From: Glutamicibacter creatinolyticus
GTDB lineage: Bacteria; Actinomycetota; Actinomycetes; Actinomycetales; Micrococcaceae
NCBI RefSeq assembly: GCF_006094275.1
Contig: NZ_CP034412.1
Span: 3,038,001 to 3,102,000, forward strand
Length of the DNA: 64,000 bases
Direction: 5' to 3'
Shown: positions 26,051-33,857 of the stretch, piece after piece
Position numbering within the stretch: the first letter of the stretch is position 1
Layout of the letters: each line of letters starts with the position of its first letter
Notes under the pieces: generated by a model
Databases searched by the model: none
What the model was told of the DNA's origin: nothing
What the model saw: the letters and a program-made list of their open reading frames with translations, nothing else
Made by a program: the position numbers and the translations under genes

Positions 26051-26902
26051 TCAGCGCACCTGGTGACCCAGCAGCTGCGGCGCACCTGCCAGGTAGGCCT
26101 GCAGCACCTGCAGCACCCCGTACTCGCTGTTCGGCGGGGCGGTGAACCGCGCCTCCTGCCGGATGGTGGGGTGTGCGTTGTGCATCGCGAAGGAATACGT
26201 CGCGGCCTGCAACATCTGCAGGTCGTTGAGGTAGTCCCCGAACACCGCCGTCTGCTGTGGCCCGATGCCCAGGGATTCCTGCAGCCGGCGCACCGCGATG
26301 CCCTTGTGCACGCCCAGGTTCATCACATCCACCCAGTCCGGCCCGGAAATCACCACCTGCAGCTCCTGGCTGAGCGGTTCCAACACCTTGGCCACGGCCG
26401 CGGAATTCGCGGGGCTGTGGATCGCCAGCTTGATGGTGTCGTCGCGGACCTGCAGGAGATCGGGCACCGACTCGGTGCGCGCGTAATAGGGGGCGACCGC
26501 CCGGGCCACCTGTTCGGTGGGCTGCTGCAGGTAGCCCACCCGTCGCCCGCAGCGCACCACCGCCGCGTCCAGTTCCGGCCCGGCGTCCCGCAGCCGCCGA
26601 ATCACGTGTTCCACCCGCTGCGGGTCGATCACGTTTGAGTAGACCTCGGTCTCCCCACGCATCACCACGGTGCCGTTCTCGGCGATGATCGTCAGTTCCG
26701 GGCCCAGTGCGGCGAACTGCTCGGCCAGCCGGGCGTGCTGCCGGCCGCTGGCCGGGGCGAAGGTGATGCCGCGCCGGTGCAGCTGGTCGATCACCGCCCA
26801 GGCCGCCTGGGGGATGTTCCCCTCCGGATCCAGGAAGGTGCCGTCCATGTCCACCGCGACCAGTTTGATCTGCGCGGTGGGGTCAATCGCGTCGAAACGC
26901 AA
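26051..26902 (-). CDS. HAD-superfamily hydrolase, Cof type
   Basis: 283 residues from a TTG start at 26902, supported by AAGGAG five bases upstream. Motif I is AVDMDGTFLD (nucleophile and acid/base Asp), motif II the SGR in PASGRQHA, motif III the Lys in KGIAVRRL, and motif IV FGDYLNDLQML. The C2B cap between motifs II and III assigns it to the Cof/YidA group of sugar-phosphate or cofactor phosphatases. The substrate is unknown. It lies 24 bp after the tyrosine phosphatase gene on the same strand and probably shares its transcript. Confidence 0.9.
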   Translation of the reverse strand: MRFDAIDPTAQIKLVAVDMDGTFLDPEGNIPQAAWAVIDQLHRRGITFAPASGRQHARLAEQFAALGPELTIIAENGTVVMRGETEVYSNVIDPQRVEHVIRRLRDAGPELDAAVVRCGRRVGYLQQPTEQVARAVAPYYARTESVPDLLQVRDDTIKLAIHSPANSAAVAKVLEPLSQELQVVISGPDWVDVMNLGVHKGIAVRRLQESLGIGPQQTAVFGDYLNDLQMLQAATYSFAMHNAHPTIRQEARFTAPPNSEYGVLQVLQAYLAGAPQLLGHQVR

Positions 26903-26926
26903 GGTTCTCCTTTCCGCCCCGGCCGC

Positions 26927-27712
26927 CTAGCTCAGCAGCCGTTCGCCCAACGCCTCCAGACGCTGTGGTGCCAGCCCTCCGGCCAGCAGGTAGTCGGCGG
27001 CGCTGCCGTGGCGTTCCTCCACCCGGCGCAGCGCCCTGTCCAGGCCGGGGACACTGGTCCCCACCATCATCTCCACCATTTTCTCATCCACCCGCACCCC
27101 GGCCTGGGTGATCTGCTCGCGCATCGACTCCAGCCAGGCCCCGGACAGGGCGGCGGTGGAGGCGGCGTAGTCCTCGAATACGGCGTCGCGTTCGGCGCCA
27201 ACCGCCAACAGCAGCAGCGCCACCGCCACCCCGGTGCGGTCCTTGCCGGCCGTGCAGTGCACCAGGGTGGAGTGCCGGTTGCCGGCGACCTCGTCGGCGA
27301 TCCGCGCCCACACCGGGGCGTGTTCCAGCACCAGGGGCAGGTAGAGCTCCTCCAGCGAGGGCAGCTGACCGCCCGGGGCGAACGCCCCCTCCAGCAGCGG
27401 CAGCCTGGTGCGCACCGCGGCGCCGGAGGTTTCCGGGAAGCCGTTGACCCGCCGGGCCTCAAAGTCGCTGCGCAGATCGAAGATGCGGGTGATGCCGGCC
27501 TGGGCGACCCACCCTGAGATCGCCTCATCCACATGGTGTGGTGCGGCGCTGCGGAAGAGCACCCCGGGGCGCACGGTGGCCGAGCCGGCCGCGATGCCCC
27601 CGACCTGGCGCACATTGGCCAGGCTGGCCGGGAACCGGGTTTGCGACGTGTCCGGCCCGGTGGCGGTGGGCGTGGGCCGCGCTGTCTGGCCGGCCTGCTC
27701 AAAAGTGTCCAT
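26927..27712 (-). CDS. Tyrosine-protein phosphatase (PtpB-like)
   Basis: 261 residues with AGGAGG before the ATG at 27712. The P-loop HCTAGKDRTGVA carries the catalytic Cys and Arg, and the added K-D pair (HCxxGKDR) marks the PtpB-like, lipid/Tyr dual phosphatase family. Upstream, NVRQVGGIAAGSATVRPGVLFRS is the standard N-terminal segment of that group, followed by IFDLRSDFE. No signal peptide is present, so it is cytoplasmic or exported by another route. It heads a two-gene unit with the HAD phosphatase. Confidence 0.88.
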   Translation of the reverse strand: MDTFEQAGQTARPTPTATGPDTSQTRFPASLANVRQVGGIAAGSATVRPGVLFRSAAPHHVDEAISGWVAQAGITRIFDLRSDFEARRVNGFPETSGAAVRTRLPLLEGAFAPGGQLPSLEELYLPLVLEHAPVWARIADEVAGNRHSTLVHCTAGKDRTGVAVALLLLAVGAERDAVFEDYAASTAALSGAWLESMREQITQAGVRVDEKMVEMMVGTSVPGLDRALRRVEERHGSAADYLLAGGLAPQRLEALGERLLS

Positions 27713-27943
27713 CTGCTACCTCCTGCTCGTGCCGCAGTTCCCACGCTACCAAGTCCGGCGTCGCTTCCGGGGCCGCTGCTGCTCCCCCACGACCCGTTCC
27801 CGGCGTCGCCGCCACGACGCCGCCACCTTGGGATGCTGCGCCACCTTGGCAGGCTGCGGCACCATGCCTTCCCGGCTGCTGGGTGCTGGCTCCTGGCTCC
27901 TTGTCCCCTGGCGCTTCTGTTTTGGCGGGAGGAGCCGTGCCGG

Positions 27944-28759
27944 TTAGCCCGGTGAGCCTCCCGGGGCGACGGCATACAGCTCGGGGCGGATCCGGGAAAG
28001 GTACGGATCCAGCTTGCGGATCGCCTGCTGGCGGATCGGGTCCACGTCGGCCATGATCAGCTGCGGGTCGTTGCCCGCCACCCGCAGGTTCTGCCCGTCC
28101 GCGCCGATGATGGTGCTGGTTCCGGCCATCGGGATCCCGCCCTGCACCGAGCAGTGGTTCGCCCAGGCCAGGTAGATGCCGTTCTCCATTGCCCGGGTGG
28201 GCAGCAGCTTCACCGCCAGGGACTCGGAGCCCTGCTCGGCGGCGGCCGGCACCAGCAGGATCCCGGCCCCGGCCAGGGCCGCGGCGCGGGCATGTTCGGG
28301 GAACTGCACGTCATAGCCGCTGGAGAGCGCGAACCCGGTGCCCTGGTAGTCGAAAACCTGCGGGGGCAGCTGGCCGGGGTCGAAGGTGTCGTGTTCCGCG
28401 GCGCTGCGCAGGTGGGCGCGGGCATAGCTGGCCAGCAGGTCCCCGGCGTCGTCCACGAAGTAGCTGGTGATCTGCGGCCGGCCGGCCGCCCCGTCCGGCG
28501 GGTAGGCGGGCAGCGAATAGGCCAGGGCGATGTTGTAGGAGCTGGCGATCCCCGCCACCGCCTGGTGCACATCGCGCAGCCCGGCCGGGGAGAGCACCCG
28601 GGTGACCAGGTGCGGGTCCGCGCCGGTGAGGAACAGCTCCGGGCTGAGCAGCACGTTGCCGTGGTGTTCGGCGGCCATCTGCGCCGCCTGCTCCAGGTGG
28701 TGCAGGTTGCTGGTCACATCCGAGGGATGCGCGTCGTGCTGCAGTACTGCCAGGCGCAT
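27944..28759 (-). CDS. Carbon-nitrogen hydrolase (nitrilase) family protein with a degenerate catalytic triad
   Basis: 271 residues from the ATG at 28759 with GGAAGG upstream; the frame is open to 28915 but is not coding there. The nitrilase fold is clear: VLLSPELFLTGAD with the catalytic Glu (E41), SYFVDDAGDLLASYARAHL, FALSSGYDVQFPEHAR, and MENGIYLAWANHCSVQGG. In active members the Lys of Y-x-K-x-H-L and the Cys of C-Y-D are essential. Here they are R114 and G148. Hydrolysis by the usual Cys thioester route is therefore not expected. It may be a pseudoenzyme with a binding or regulatory role, or use another chemistry. The remaining fold is complete and codon use is normal, so it is not obviously decaying. 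Confidence 0.85.
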   Translation of the reverse strand: MRLAVLQHDAHPSDVTSNLHHLEQAAQMAAEHHGNVLLSPELFLTGADPHLVTRVLSPAGLRDVHQAVAGIASSYNIALAYSLPAYPPDGAAGRPQITSYFVDDAGDLLASYARAHLRSAAEHDTFDPGQLPPQVFDYQGTGFALSSGYDVQFPEHARAAALAGAGILLVPAAAEQGSESLAVKLLPTRAMENGIYLAWANHCSVQGGIPMAGTSTIIGADGQNLRVAGNDPQLIMADVDPIRQQAIRKLDPYLSRIRPELYAVAPGGSPG

Positions 28760-28969
28760 GGCCTTCCGCCTTCCCACCCCGTGCCGGTTCATCCGGTGCG
28801 GGCCTTTTCCCGCTGCCACCAGCCTAGACCCGTGGGCCGGGCCCCGGCCAGCGCCTGCGAGCCAGCTCCCAGCAGCCGCGGCCGCCAGGTGGAGGCGACG
28901 GGCAGGGCCGGGCAAAGTGGTCGGGCCGGCAAGGCGCCCGGTCCGGGCAAGGTGACCTGGTCGGGCCGG

Positions 28970-30487
28970 CTACTCCTGCTGGCTGGCGTACTGTTCCTCG
29001 CTCAGCAATCCCAGCCGGGAGTGGCGTCGGCCGTATCCCAGGTAGATCCCGGCGCCGATCACCATCCAGATCCCGAAGACCGCCCAGGTGCGCCAGTCCA
29101 GGTTCAGCATCAGGAACAGGCAGGCGGCGATGCCCAGGATCGGGGTCAGCGGGTACAGCGGCACCCGGAAGGTGCGTTCGGCCTTGGGCTGGGTGCGGCG
29201 CAGGTAGATCACCGCGGCGCCCACCAGCGCGAACGCGAACAGGGTGCCGATGCTGGTCGCCTCGGCCAGTTGCCCCAGCGGGATCAGCGCGGCGGTGAGC
29301 GCCACGACGGATCCGACCACCAGGGTGCCGGCCAGCGGGGTGCCGGTGCGCGGGGACACCCGGGCGAACAGCTGCGGGACCAGCCCGTCGCGGCCCATGC
29401 TCATCAGGATGCGGGTCTGCCCGTAGAGCACGGTGAGCACCACGGAGAGGATCGCCACGACCGCGGCCAGCGCGAACAGCAGCACCACCCAGCGCTGTCC
29501 GGTCAGTTCGGCTACGATCTGCACCAGCGCCGCCTCGGTCCCGTCGAACCACTGCCAGGGGCGCACCCCGATCGCGGCGACCGCGACCAGCACGTATACG
29601 GCGGTGACGATGAACATGGCGATCAGGATCGCCCGGGGCAGGTCGCGCTGCGGGTTGACCGCTTCCTCCCCGGCGGTGGAGGCGGCGTCGAACCCGATGT
29701 AGGAGAAGAAGACCATGGAGGCGGCCGCGCTCATTCCGGCGGCGCCCATCGGCAGCAGCGGCTGGAAGTTCCCGGCGTTGAACGCGGTGAACGCCACGAC
29801 GGCGAAGAACACCAGGATGCCGATCTTGATGAGCACCATCACCGTGTTGGCCAGCGCCGATTCGCGGGCCCCGCGGGCCAGCAGCACCATGGCCAGCACG
29901 ACGGTGGCCAGCGCCGGCAGGTTGACGGCCCCGCCCTCGGCCGGGCCGGCGGCCAGGGCATCGGGCAGCGCCAGGCCGAACACCGCCAGGGTCTGGTTCA
30001 CGTACTGCCCGGAGCCAACCGCGACGGCCGCGACCGAGACCGCGTACTCCAGCACCAGACACCAGCCGCACACCCAGGCGATGCCCTCGCCCAGGGTGGC
30101 GTAGGAGTAGGAGTAGCTGGACCCGGAGACCGGGACCATGCCGGCCATTTCCGCGTAGCTGACCGCCGAGAGCAGGGCGGTGACACCGGCCAGCACGAAG
30201 GAGAGCCAGATGGCCGGGCCGGCGATCGGCACGGCGTCGCCCAGGATCACCAGGATGCCGGTGCCCAGGGTGGCGCCCACGGAGATCATCGTCAGCTGCA
30301 GGACCCCGAAGCTGCGCCGCAGCTTGCCGTGCCCGGCGTTGTCGGCGGCCTCGCTGACCATGTGGTTGATGGATTTGCGGCGGCGCAGCTGTGCCGCCAG
30401 GGCGGTGCGGGCCGTTGGGGAGGGGTGGTGGGGCAGCTGGGGTGCGCTGCCGGTGCCGGTTGGCTGTTTGCCAGAGGGCGTGCTCAC
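28970..30487 (-). CDS. APC-family amino acid permease (cationic amino acid transporter type)
   Basis: 505 residues from a GTG at 30487, with about 12-14 membrane helices. The first helix region VGATLGTGILVILGDAV carries the substrate-binding GTG break of APC transporters, and SFVLAGVTALLSAVSYAEMAGMVPVSGSSYSYSYATLGE is the classic second segment. FFSYIGFDAASTAGEEAVNPQRDLP is the conserved helix 6-7 loop of the YfnA/CAT subgroup. It imports amino acids with protons; specificity is not readable. It stands alone, about 210 bp upstream (in its reading direction) of the nitrilase-like gene, with no clear terminator between, so cotranscription is possible. Confidence 0.9.
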   Translation of the reverse strand: MSTPSGKQPTGTGSAPQLPHHPSPTARTALAAQLRRRKSINHMVSEAADNAGHGKLRRSFGVLQLTMISVGATLGTGILVILGDAVPIAGPAIWLSFVLAGVTALLSAVSYAEMAGMVPVSGSSYSYSYATLGEGIAWVCGWCLVLEYAVSVAAVAVGSGQYVNQTLAVFGLALPDALAAGPAEGGAVNLPALATVVLAMVLLARGARESALANTVMVLIKIGILVFFAVVAFTAFNAGNFQPLLPMGAAGMSAAASMVFFSYIGFDAASTAGEEAVNPQRDLPRAILIAMFIVTAVYVLVAVAAIGVRPWQWFDGTEAALVQIVAELTGQRWVVLLFALAAVVAILSVVLTVLYGQTRILMSMGRDGLVPQLFARVSPRTGTPLAGTLVVGSVVALTAALIPLGQLAEATSIGTLFAFALVGAAVIYLRRTQPKAERTFRVPLYPLTPILGIAACLFLMLNLDWRTWAVFGIWMVIGAGIYLGYGRRHSRLGLLSEEQYASQQE

Positions 30488-31061
30488 TTCTCTGTCGTTC
30501 CTTCGCCGTTGTCCTTCGTCAAGCCCGCACGACGGCAGCGCTGCGCTGTGCCGTGTGCTTCCGGTTGCGAAAGCTCGGGCGGGGCCGGCAGGTCCCGCCC
30601 AAGGGCGTCAGCCATGCTACCAACGTCCACTGTGAGCCACCGCCCGTCCGGCCCGCCGCCGCGGGTCCTCCGGCGGCGGGCCACGGCACGCGGTGGAACG
30701 CTGCGCAACGCCCCTGGGCCGGTGCGCACGGTTCCCGTGCGGCCTCGTCCGGGGCAACGGGCCCGCGGTTTCCAGCCTTCGCGCCGTTTTGGCGAAAATT
30801 AGTTTGACTTGGATGGATTCCGTTCGATCGGGCGGCGTGCCCGGCCCGCGAAGCGCGGGGTCCAGGGGGTTGTTCCGCCCCGGTCCGGCGCCCGCGGTTC
30901 GGCGCCGGCAGCGGATCGGGCCCGGGCAAAGGCGCCTGCGCCGGCTGCACATGGCATGCCCGGCTTCACCGACGGCTGTGGCGCAGAGCACGGGCAACGC
31001 GCCCCTGTTCGGGCGCTAGAGGGTGTGGCCGCGCCCGGCCGGCTGCGTCTAGAGTCAAGAC
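30488..31061. other. Intergenic region of about 570 bp between divergent genes
   Basis: It must hold the promoters of the APC permease (leftward) and the GNAT gene (rightward). Overlapping open frames exist in all directions but none has a ribosome binding site or protein-like composition; the sequence is Pro/Arg/Ala-rich in every frame, as expected for random GC-rich DNA. A locally A/T-rich patch (about 30790-30815) with TTGACT may belong to a promoter. Nothing else is visible. Confidence 0.6.
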
Positions 31062-31721
31062 ATGAGCGATGCGATCTTCCCCCTGGCCACCGGACGGCTG
31101 GAACTGCGATTCCACTCGGCCGAGGACGCCGCGGACCTGCTGCGCGTCTACGCGCAGGAACCGGTGGCCCGCTACCTGCTGGAGGAGCGCTGGGATGAGG
31201 AGTACACCCAGGAGCAGCTGGCCAAGCGCGTGGTGCGCACCAGCCTGGACGAACCGCCGCACGCCCTGGCCCTGGTGATCGCCGACGGCTCGGGGCGCTA
31301 CGTCGGGGACCTGGCCCTGTGGCTGACCGACATCCCGCACCGGCAGGCGGAGATCGGCTGGGTGCTCGATCCCCAATGCGCCGGGCTGGGCTACGCGACC
31401 GAGGCGGCCGCCGCCCTGCTGCAGGTGGCCTTCACCCGGCTGGGCGTGCACCGGATCGCCGCCGAAATGGATGCCCGCAACACCGCCAGCGCGGCGCTGG
31501 CCCGGCGCCTGGGCTTCCGGCTGGAGGGGCACCTGCAGGAGCACCTGTACAGCAAGGGCGAATACACCGACACCCTGATCTTCGGCATGCTCGTCGGGGA
31601 CCTGCCGGGGCAGGGCCCCGCAGCGGCGGACGCTGAGACACCGACGGACGCTGAGACACCGGCCGCGGATCCCGCCTGCAGCCCGGCCGCCGCGACGGCG
31701 CAAGGCACGGGCCGCCCATGA
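31062..31721 (+). CDS. GNAT family N-acetyltransferase (RimJ/RimL type)
   Basis: 219 residues. The RimJ/RimL-like acetyl-CoA fold is seen in LELRFHSAEDAADLLRVY, the acetyl-CoA loop after IGWVLDPQCAGLGYATEAA and the signature HRIAAEMDARNTASAALARRLGF. Residue 180 onwards is a low-complexity Ala/Pro/Thr tail that includes an 18-bp tandem duplication (from 31627) encoding DAETPT-like repeats. The stop overlaps the start of the sensor kinase gene (ATGA), so the two are translationally coupled. The substrate could be a protein N-terminus, an antibiotic or a small amine. Confidence 0.87.
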   Translation: MSDAIFPLATGRLELRFHSAEDAADLLRVYAQEPVARYLLEERWDEEYTQEQLAKRVVRTSLDEPPHALALVIADGSGRYVGDLALWLTDIPHRQAEIGWVLDPQCAGLGYATEAAAALLQVAFTRLGVHRIAAEMDARNTASAALARRLGFRLEGHLQEHLYSKGEYTDTLIFGMLVGDLPGQGPAAADAETPTDAETPAADPACSPAAATAQGTGRP

Positions 31722-33043
31722 CCGGCGAGGGGAACGCCCCGGAGGACGGCGGAATGGGCGTGAACGCCCTGCCGGATGGGGCCGGGCACGGTGCGGCGGC
31801 CGTCGCCGCCATCGGCACCGGTGCGGTGCGCGGGCGGCTGCTCACCGCGAAGGTCATGCGCCTGGGCCAGCATGCGATCACCGGGGTCCTGCTGGTGATC
31901 GCGGTGGTGCGCGGCATGGCCGAAAGCACGGGACCGGGCTGGCTGGTGCCGATCGTCGGGATCGGCTTCGCGCTGTGGTACTTGGGCGGGCTGCCGCGGC
32001 TGGCCCGGCGGGAATCGGCGGCCGGGCTGGACGCCTCGGGCAGGACCATGCTCTGGCTGGGAGTGCTGCTGGCGATCTGGGCGGCCGGGCTGGCGGCCAG
32101 CAGCGAATTCATGTGGCTGGCGTTCAGCCTGTGGCTGCTGATCGGGCACCTGCTGCCGCTGGCCAGCTCCGTGCTGGTCTCGCTGCTGGTGTACGCGCTG
32201 GCGATCGTCGCGCCCTTCCTGCACCACGGGCAGACCAGTTACGCCAGCATCATCGGCCCGCTGGTGGGCGGGTGCTTCGCATGGGGCATCTCCCGCGGCT
32301 ACCTGCAGCTGCTGCGCGACGCACAGGAACGCAACGCGCTGGTCAGCTCGCTGCTGCAGGCGCACCGCGAGATGGCCGGGCTGCACGAGGAGCTGGCCCG
32401 GTCCCAGCACCAGGCCGGGGTGCTGGCCGAGCGGGCCCGGCTGGCCCGCGACATCCACGACACCGTCGCCCAGCAGCTGGCCTCCATCTCGCTGCACGCC
32501 CGGGCCGCCACCGGCGCGGGTGACGCCGCCGGGGCGGTCAACGCCCTGGAGCGGGTGCAGCAGCTGGCCGGCCAGGCGCTGGCGGACCTGCGCCGGATCA
32601 TCGCCGCGCTGGCGCCGGCCGAACTGGAGGACCAGGCGCTGGCGGGGGCGCTGGGGCGGATGCTGGAAAGGCTGGGCGAGGAAACCGGGATCCGCACCGA
32701 ACTGCGGGCCGACCCAGACGTGCCGGCGCTGGACACCACGGTGCAGGTGGCGCTGCTGCGCGTCGCCCAATCGGCGCTGGCCAACATCCGCCGCCACGCG
32801 CACGCCAACCAGGTGGTGCTCTCGCTGCAGCTGGCCGGTGGTATGGTGCGTCTGGACATTTTCGACGACGGAATCGGGTTCGACGCCGACAGCTGGCAGC
32901 AGGCGCCCACCCACCTGGGCGACGGCGGGTTCGGGCTGCGCTCGATGCGCGAACGGCTGCGGGAGCTGGGCGGCGGGCTGGATGTGGAAAGCACCCCGGG
33001 CACCGGCACCGGGCTGTCCGCCTACCTGCCGTTGCGGCCCTGA
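31718..33043 (+). CDS. Two-component sensor histidine kinase (HisKA_3 type)
   Basis: 441 residues. Four to six membrane helices (about residues 50-200) are followed by a coiled coil and the phosphoacceptor helix ERARLARDIHDTVAQQLASI, with the His in DIHDT. A long helix pair ends in LADLRRIIAALAPAEL, the DesK/NarX-like pattern. The ATPase domain has the N-box ANIRRHAHANQV, IFDDGIGFD and GFGLRSMRERL. It pairs with the regulator gene 58 bp downstream. No extracytoplasmic sensor domain is present, so input is probably from the membrane. Confidence 0.9.
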   Translation: MTGEGNAPEDGGMGVNALPDGAGHGAAAVAAIGTGAVRGRLLTAKVMRLGQHAITGVLLVIAVVRGMAESTGPGWLVPIVGIGFALWYLGGLPRLARRESAAGLDASGRTMLWLGVLLAIWAAGLAASSEFMWLAFSLWLLIGHLLPLASSVLVSLLVYALAIVAPFLHHGQTSYASIIGPLVGGCFAWGISRGYLQLLRDAQERNALVSSLLQAHREMAGLHEELARSQHQAGVLAERARLARDIHDTVAQQLASISLHARAATGAGDAAGAVNALERVQQLAGQALADLRRIIAALAPAELEDQALAGALGRMLERLGEETGIRTELRADPDVPALDTTVQVALLRVAQSALANIRRHAHANQVVLSLQLAGGMVRLDIFDDGIGFDADSWQQAPTHLGDGGFGLRSMRERLRELGGGLDVESTPGTGTGLSAYLPLRP

Positions 33044-33082
33044 CCGAGGAACTCTGACCAAGGAACTCTGACCAAGGAAAGG
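33041..33082. repeat. Three tandem copies of a 14-bp unit between kinase and regulator genes
   Basis: TGACC(G/A)AGGAACTC is repeated at 33041, 33055 and 33069, the third copy diverging at its end. The first TGA is the kinase stop codon. Each copy carries an AGGAA that resembles a ribosome binding site, but the effective one for the regulator is the GGGGAGGAG further on. Confidence 0.85.
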
Positions 33083-33101
33083 AAAGGGGAGGAGCGCGCC
33101 G

Positions 33102-33719
33102 ATGATCCGCATCATGCTGGTCGATGACCACCCGATCGTGCGCACCGGACTGAAGGCCGTGTTCGACAACTACCCGGACATCACCGTCGCCTGCCAGGCC
33201 GGCAGCGGCGAGCAGGCCGTCGAACTGGCCCGGCAGTGCCCCATCGACGTGGTGCTGTGCGACCTGCGCCTGGGCGAGGGGATGAACGGGGTGCAAACCA
33301 CCGCGGCGCTGCGCGCCCTGCCCGATCCCCCACAGGTGCTGATCCTGACCACGTTCGACAAGGACGCCGAAATCCTGGCCTGCGTGGAGGCCGGCGCGGC
33401 CGGGTACCTGCTCAAGGACGTCGCCTCGGACACCATCGTCGATTCGGTGCGCCAGGCCGCGGCCGGCCGGATGGTGCTGGCCCCGGAGATGGCCCAGCGC
33501 GTGCTGGCCGGGCTGCGCACCGCCCGCCCGGTGCTCACCGCCCGGGAACGCGAGGTGCTGCAGCTGCTGGCGACCGGGGCCAGCAACCGGCAGATCGCCG
33601 GCTTCCTGTTCGTCACCGAGGCGACGGTGAAGACCCACCTGGTGCACATCTTCGACAAGCTGCAGGCCACCAGCCGCACCCAGGCCGTAGCCACGGCGCG
33701 TGAACAGGGCTTGATCTAA
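33102..33719 (+). CDS. NarL/LuxR-family response regulator
   Basis: 205 residues. Receiver residues are D8/D9 (LVDDH), phosphoacceptor D54 (VVLCDLRLG), the switch Thr in ILTTF and the Lys in YLLKDV. The C-terminal helix-turn-helix is LTAREREVLQLLATGASNRQIAGFLFVTEATVKTHLVHI. GGGGAGGAG precedes the start. It is the partner of the kinase just upstream. The MMPL transporter that follows after about 140 bp is a possible target. Confidence 0.92.
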   Translation: MIRIMLVDDHPIVRTGLKAVFDNYPDITVACQAGSGEQAVELARQCPIDVVLCDLRLGEGMNGVQTTAALRALPDPPQVLILTTFDKDAEILACVEAGAAGYLLKDVASDTIVDSVRQAAAGRMVLAPEMAQRVLAGLRTARPVLTAREREVLQLLATGASNRQIAGFLFVTEATVKTHLVHIFDKLQATSRTQAVATAREQGLI

Positions 33720-33783
33720 CCCTCCCCTCCGCCCCCGCACCCCGGCCCGCGCGGCGCAATAACGCACCCGACGCCGGTGCGCA

Positions 33784-33799
33784 TCAACCAAACGGTTGA
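33784..33799. promoter_or_regulatory. Palindrome upstream of the MMPL gene
   Basis: TCAACC-AAAC-GGTTGA is a perfect six-base dyad 58 bp before the MMPL start, and a further GGTTGA half-site sits at 33844-33849. MMPL genes are often controlled by TetR-type repressors or two-component regulators through such dyads. It is a candidate operator. Confidence 0.45.
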
Positions 33800-33857
33800 G
33801 CCGGCTTTCGACCGCTTCCCCGATTTGGATCCCGCCAAAAATCGGTTGACTGGAAGC

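Noticed and set aside
30519-30997. Overlapping short frames in the 30488-31061 gap
   Set aside because: Composition is Pro/Arg/Ala-rich in every frame, no ribosome binding site, no motif; treated as intergenic.
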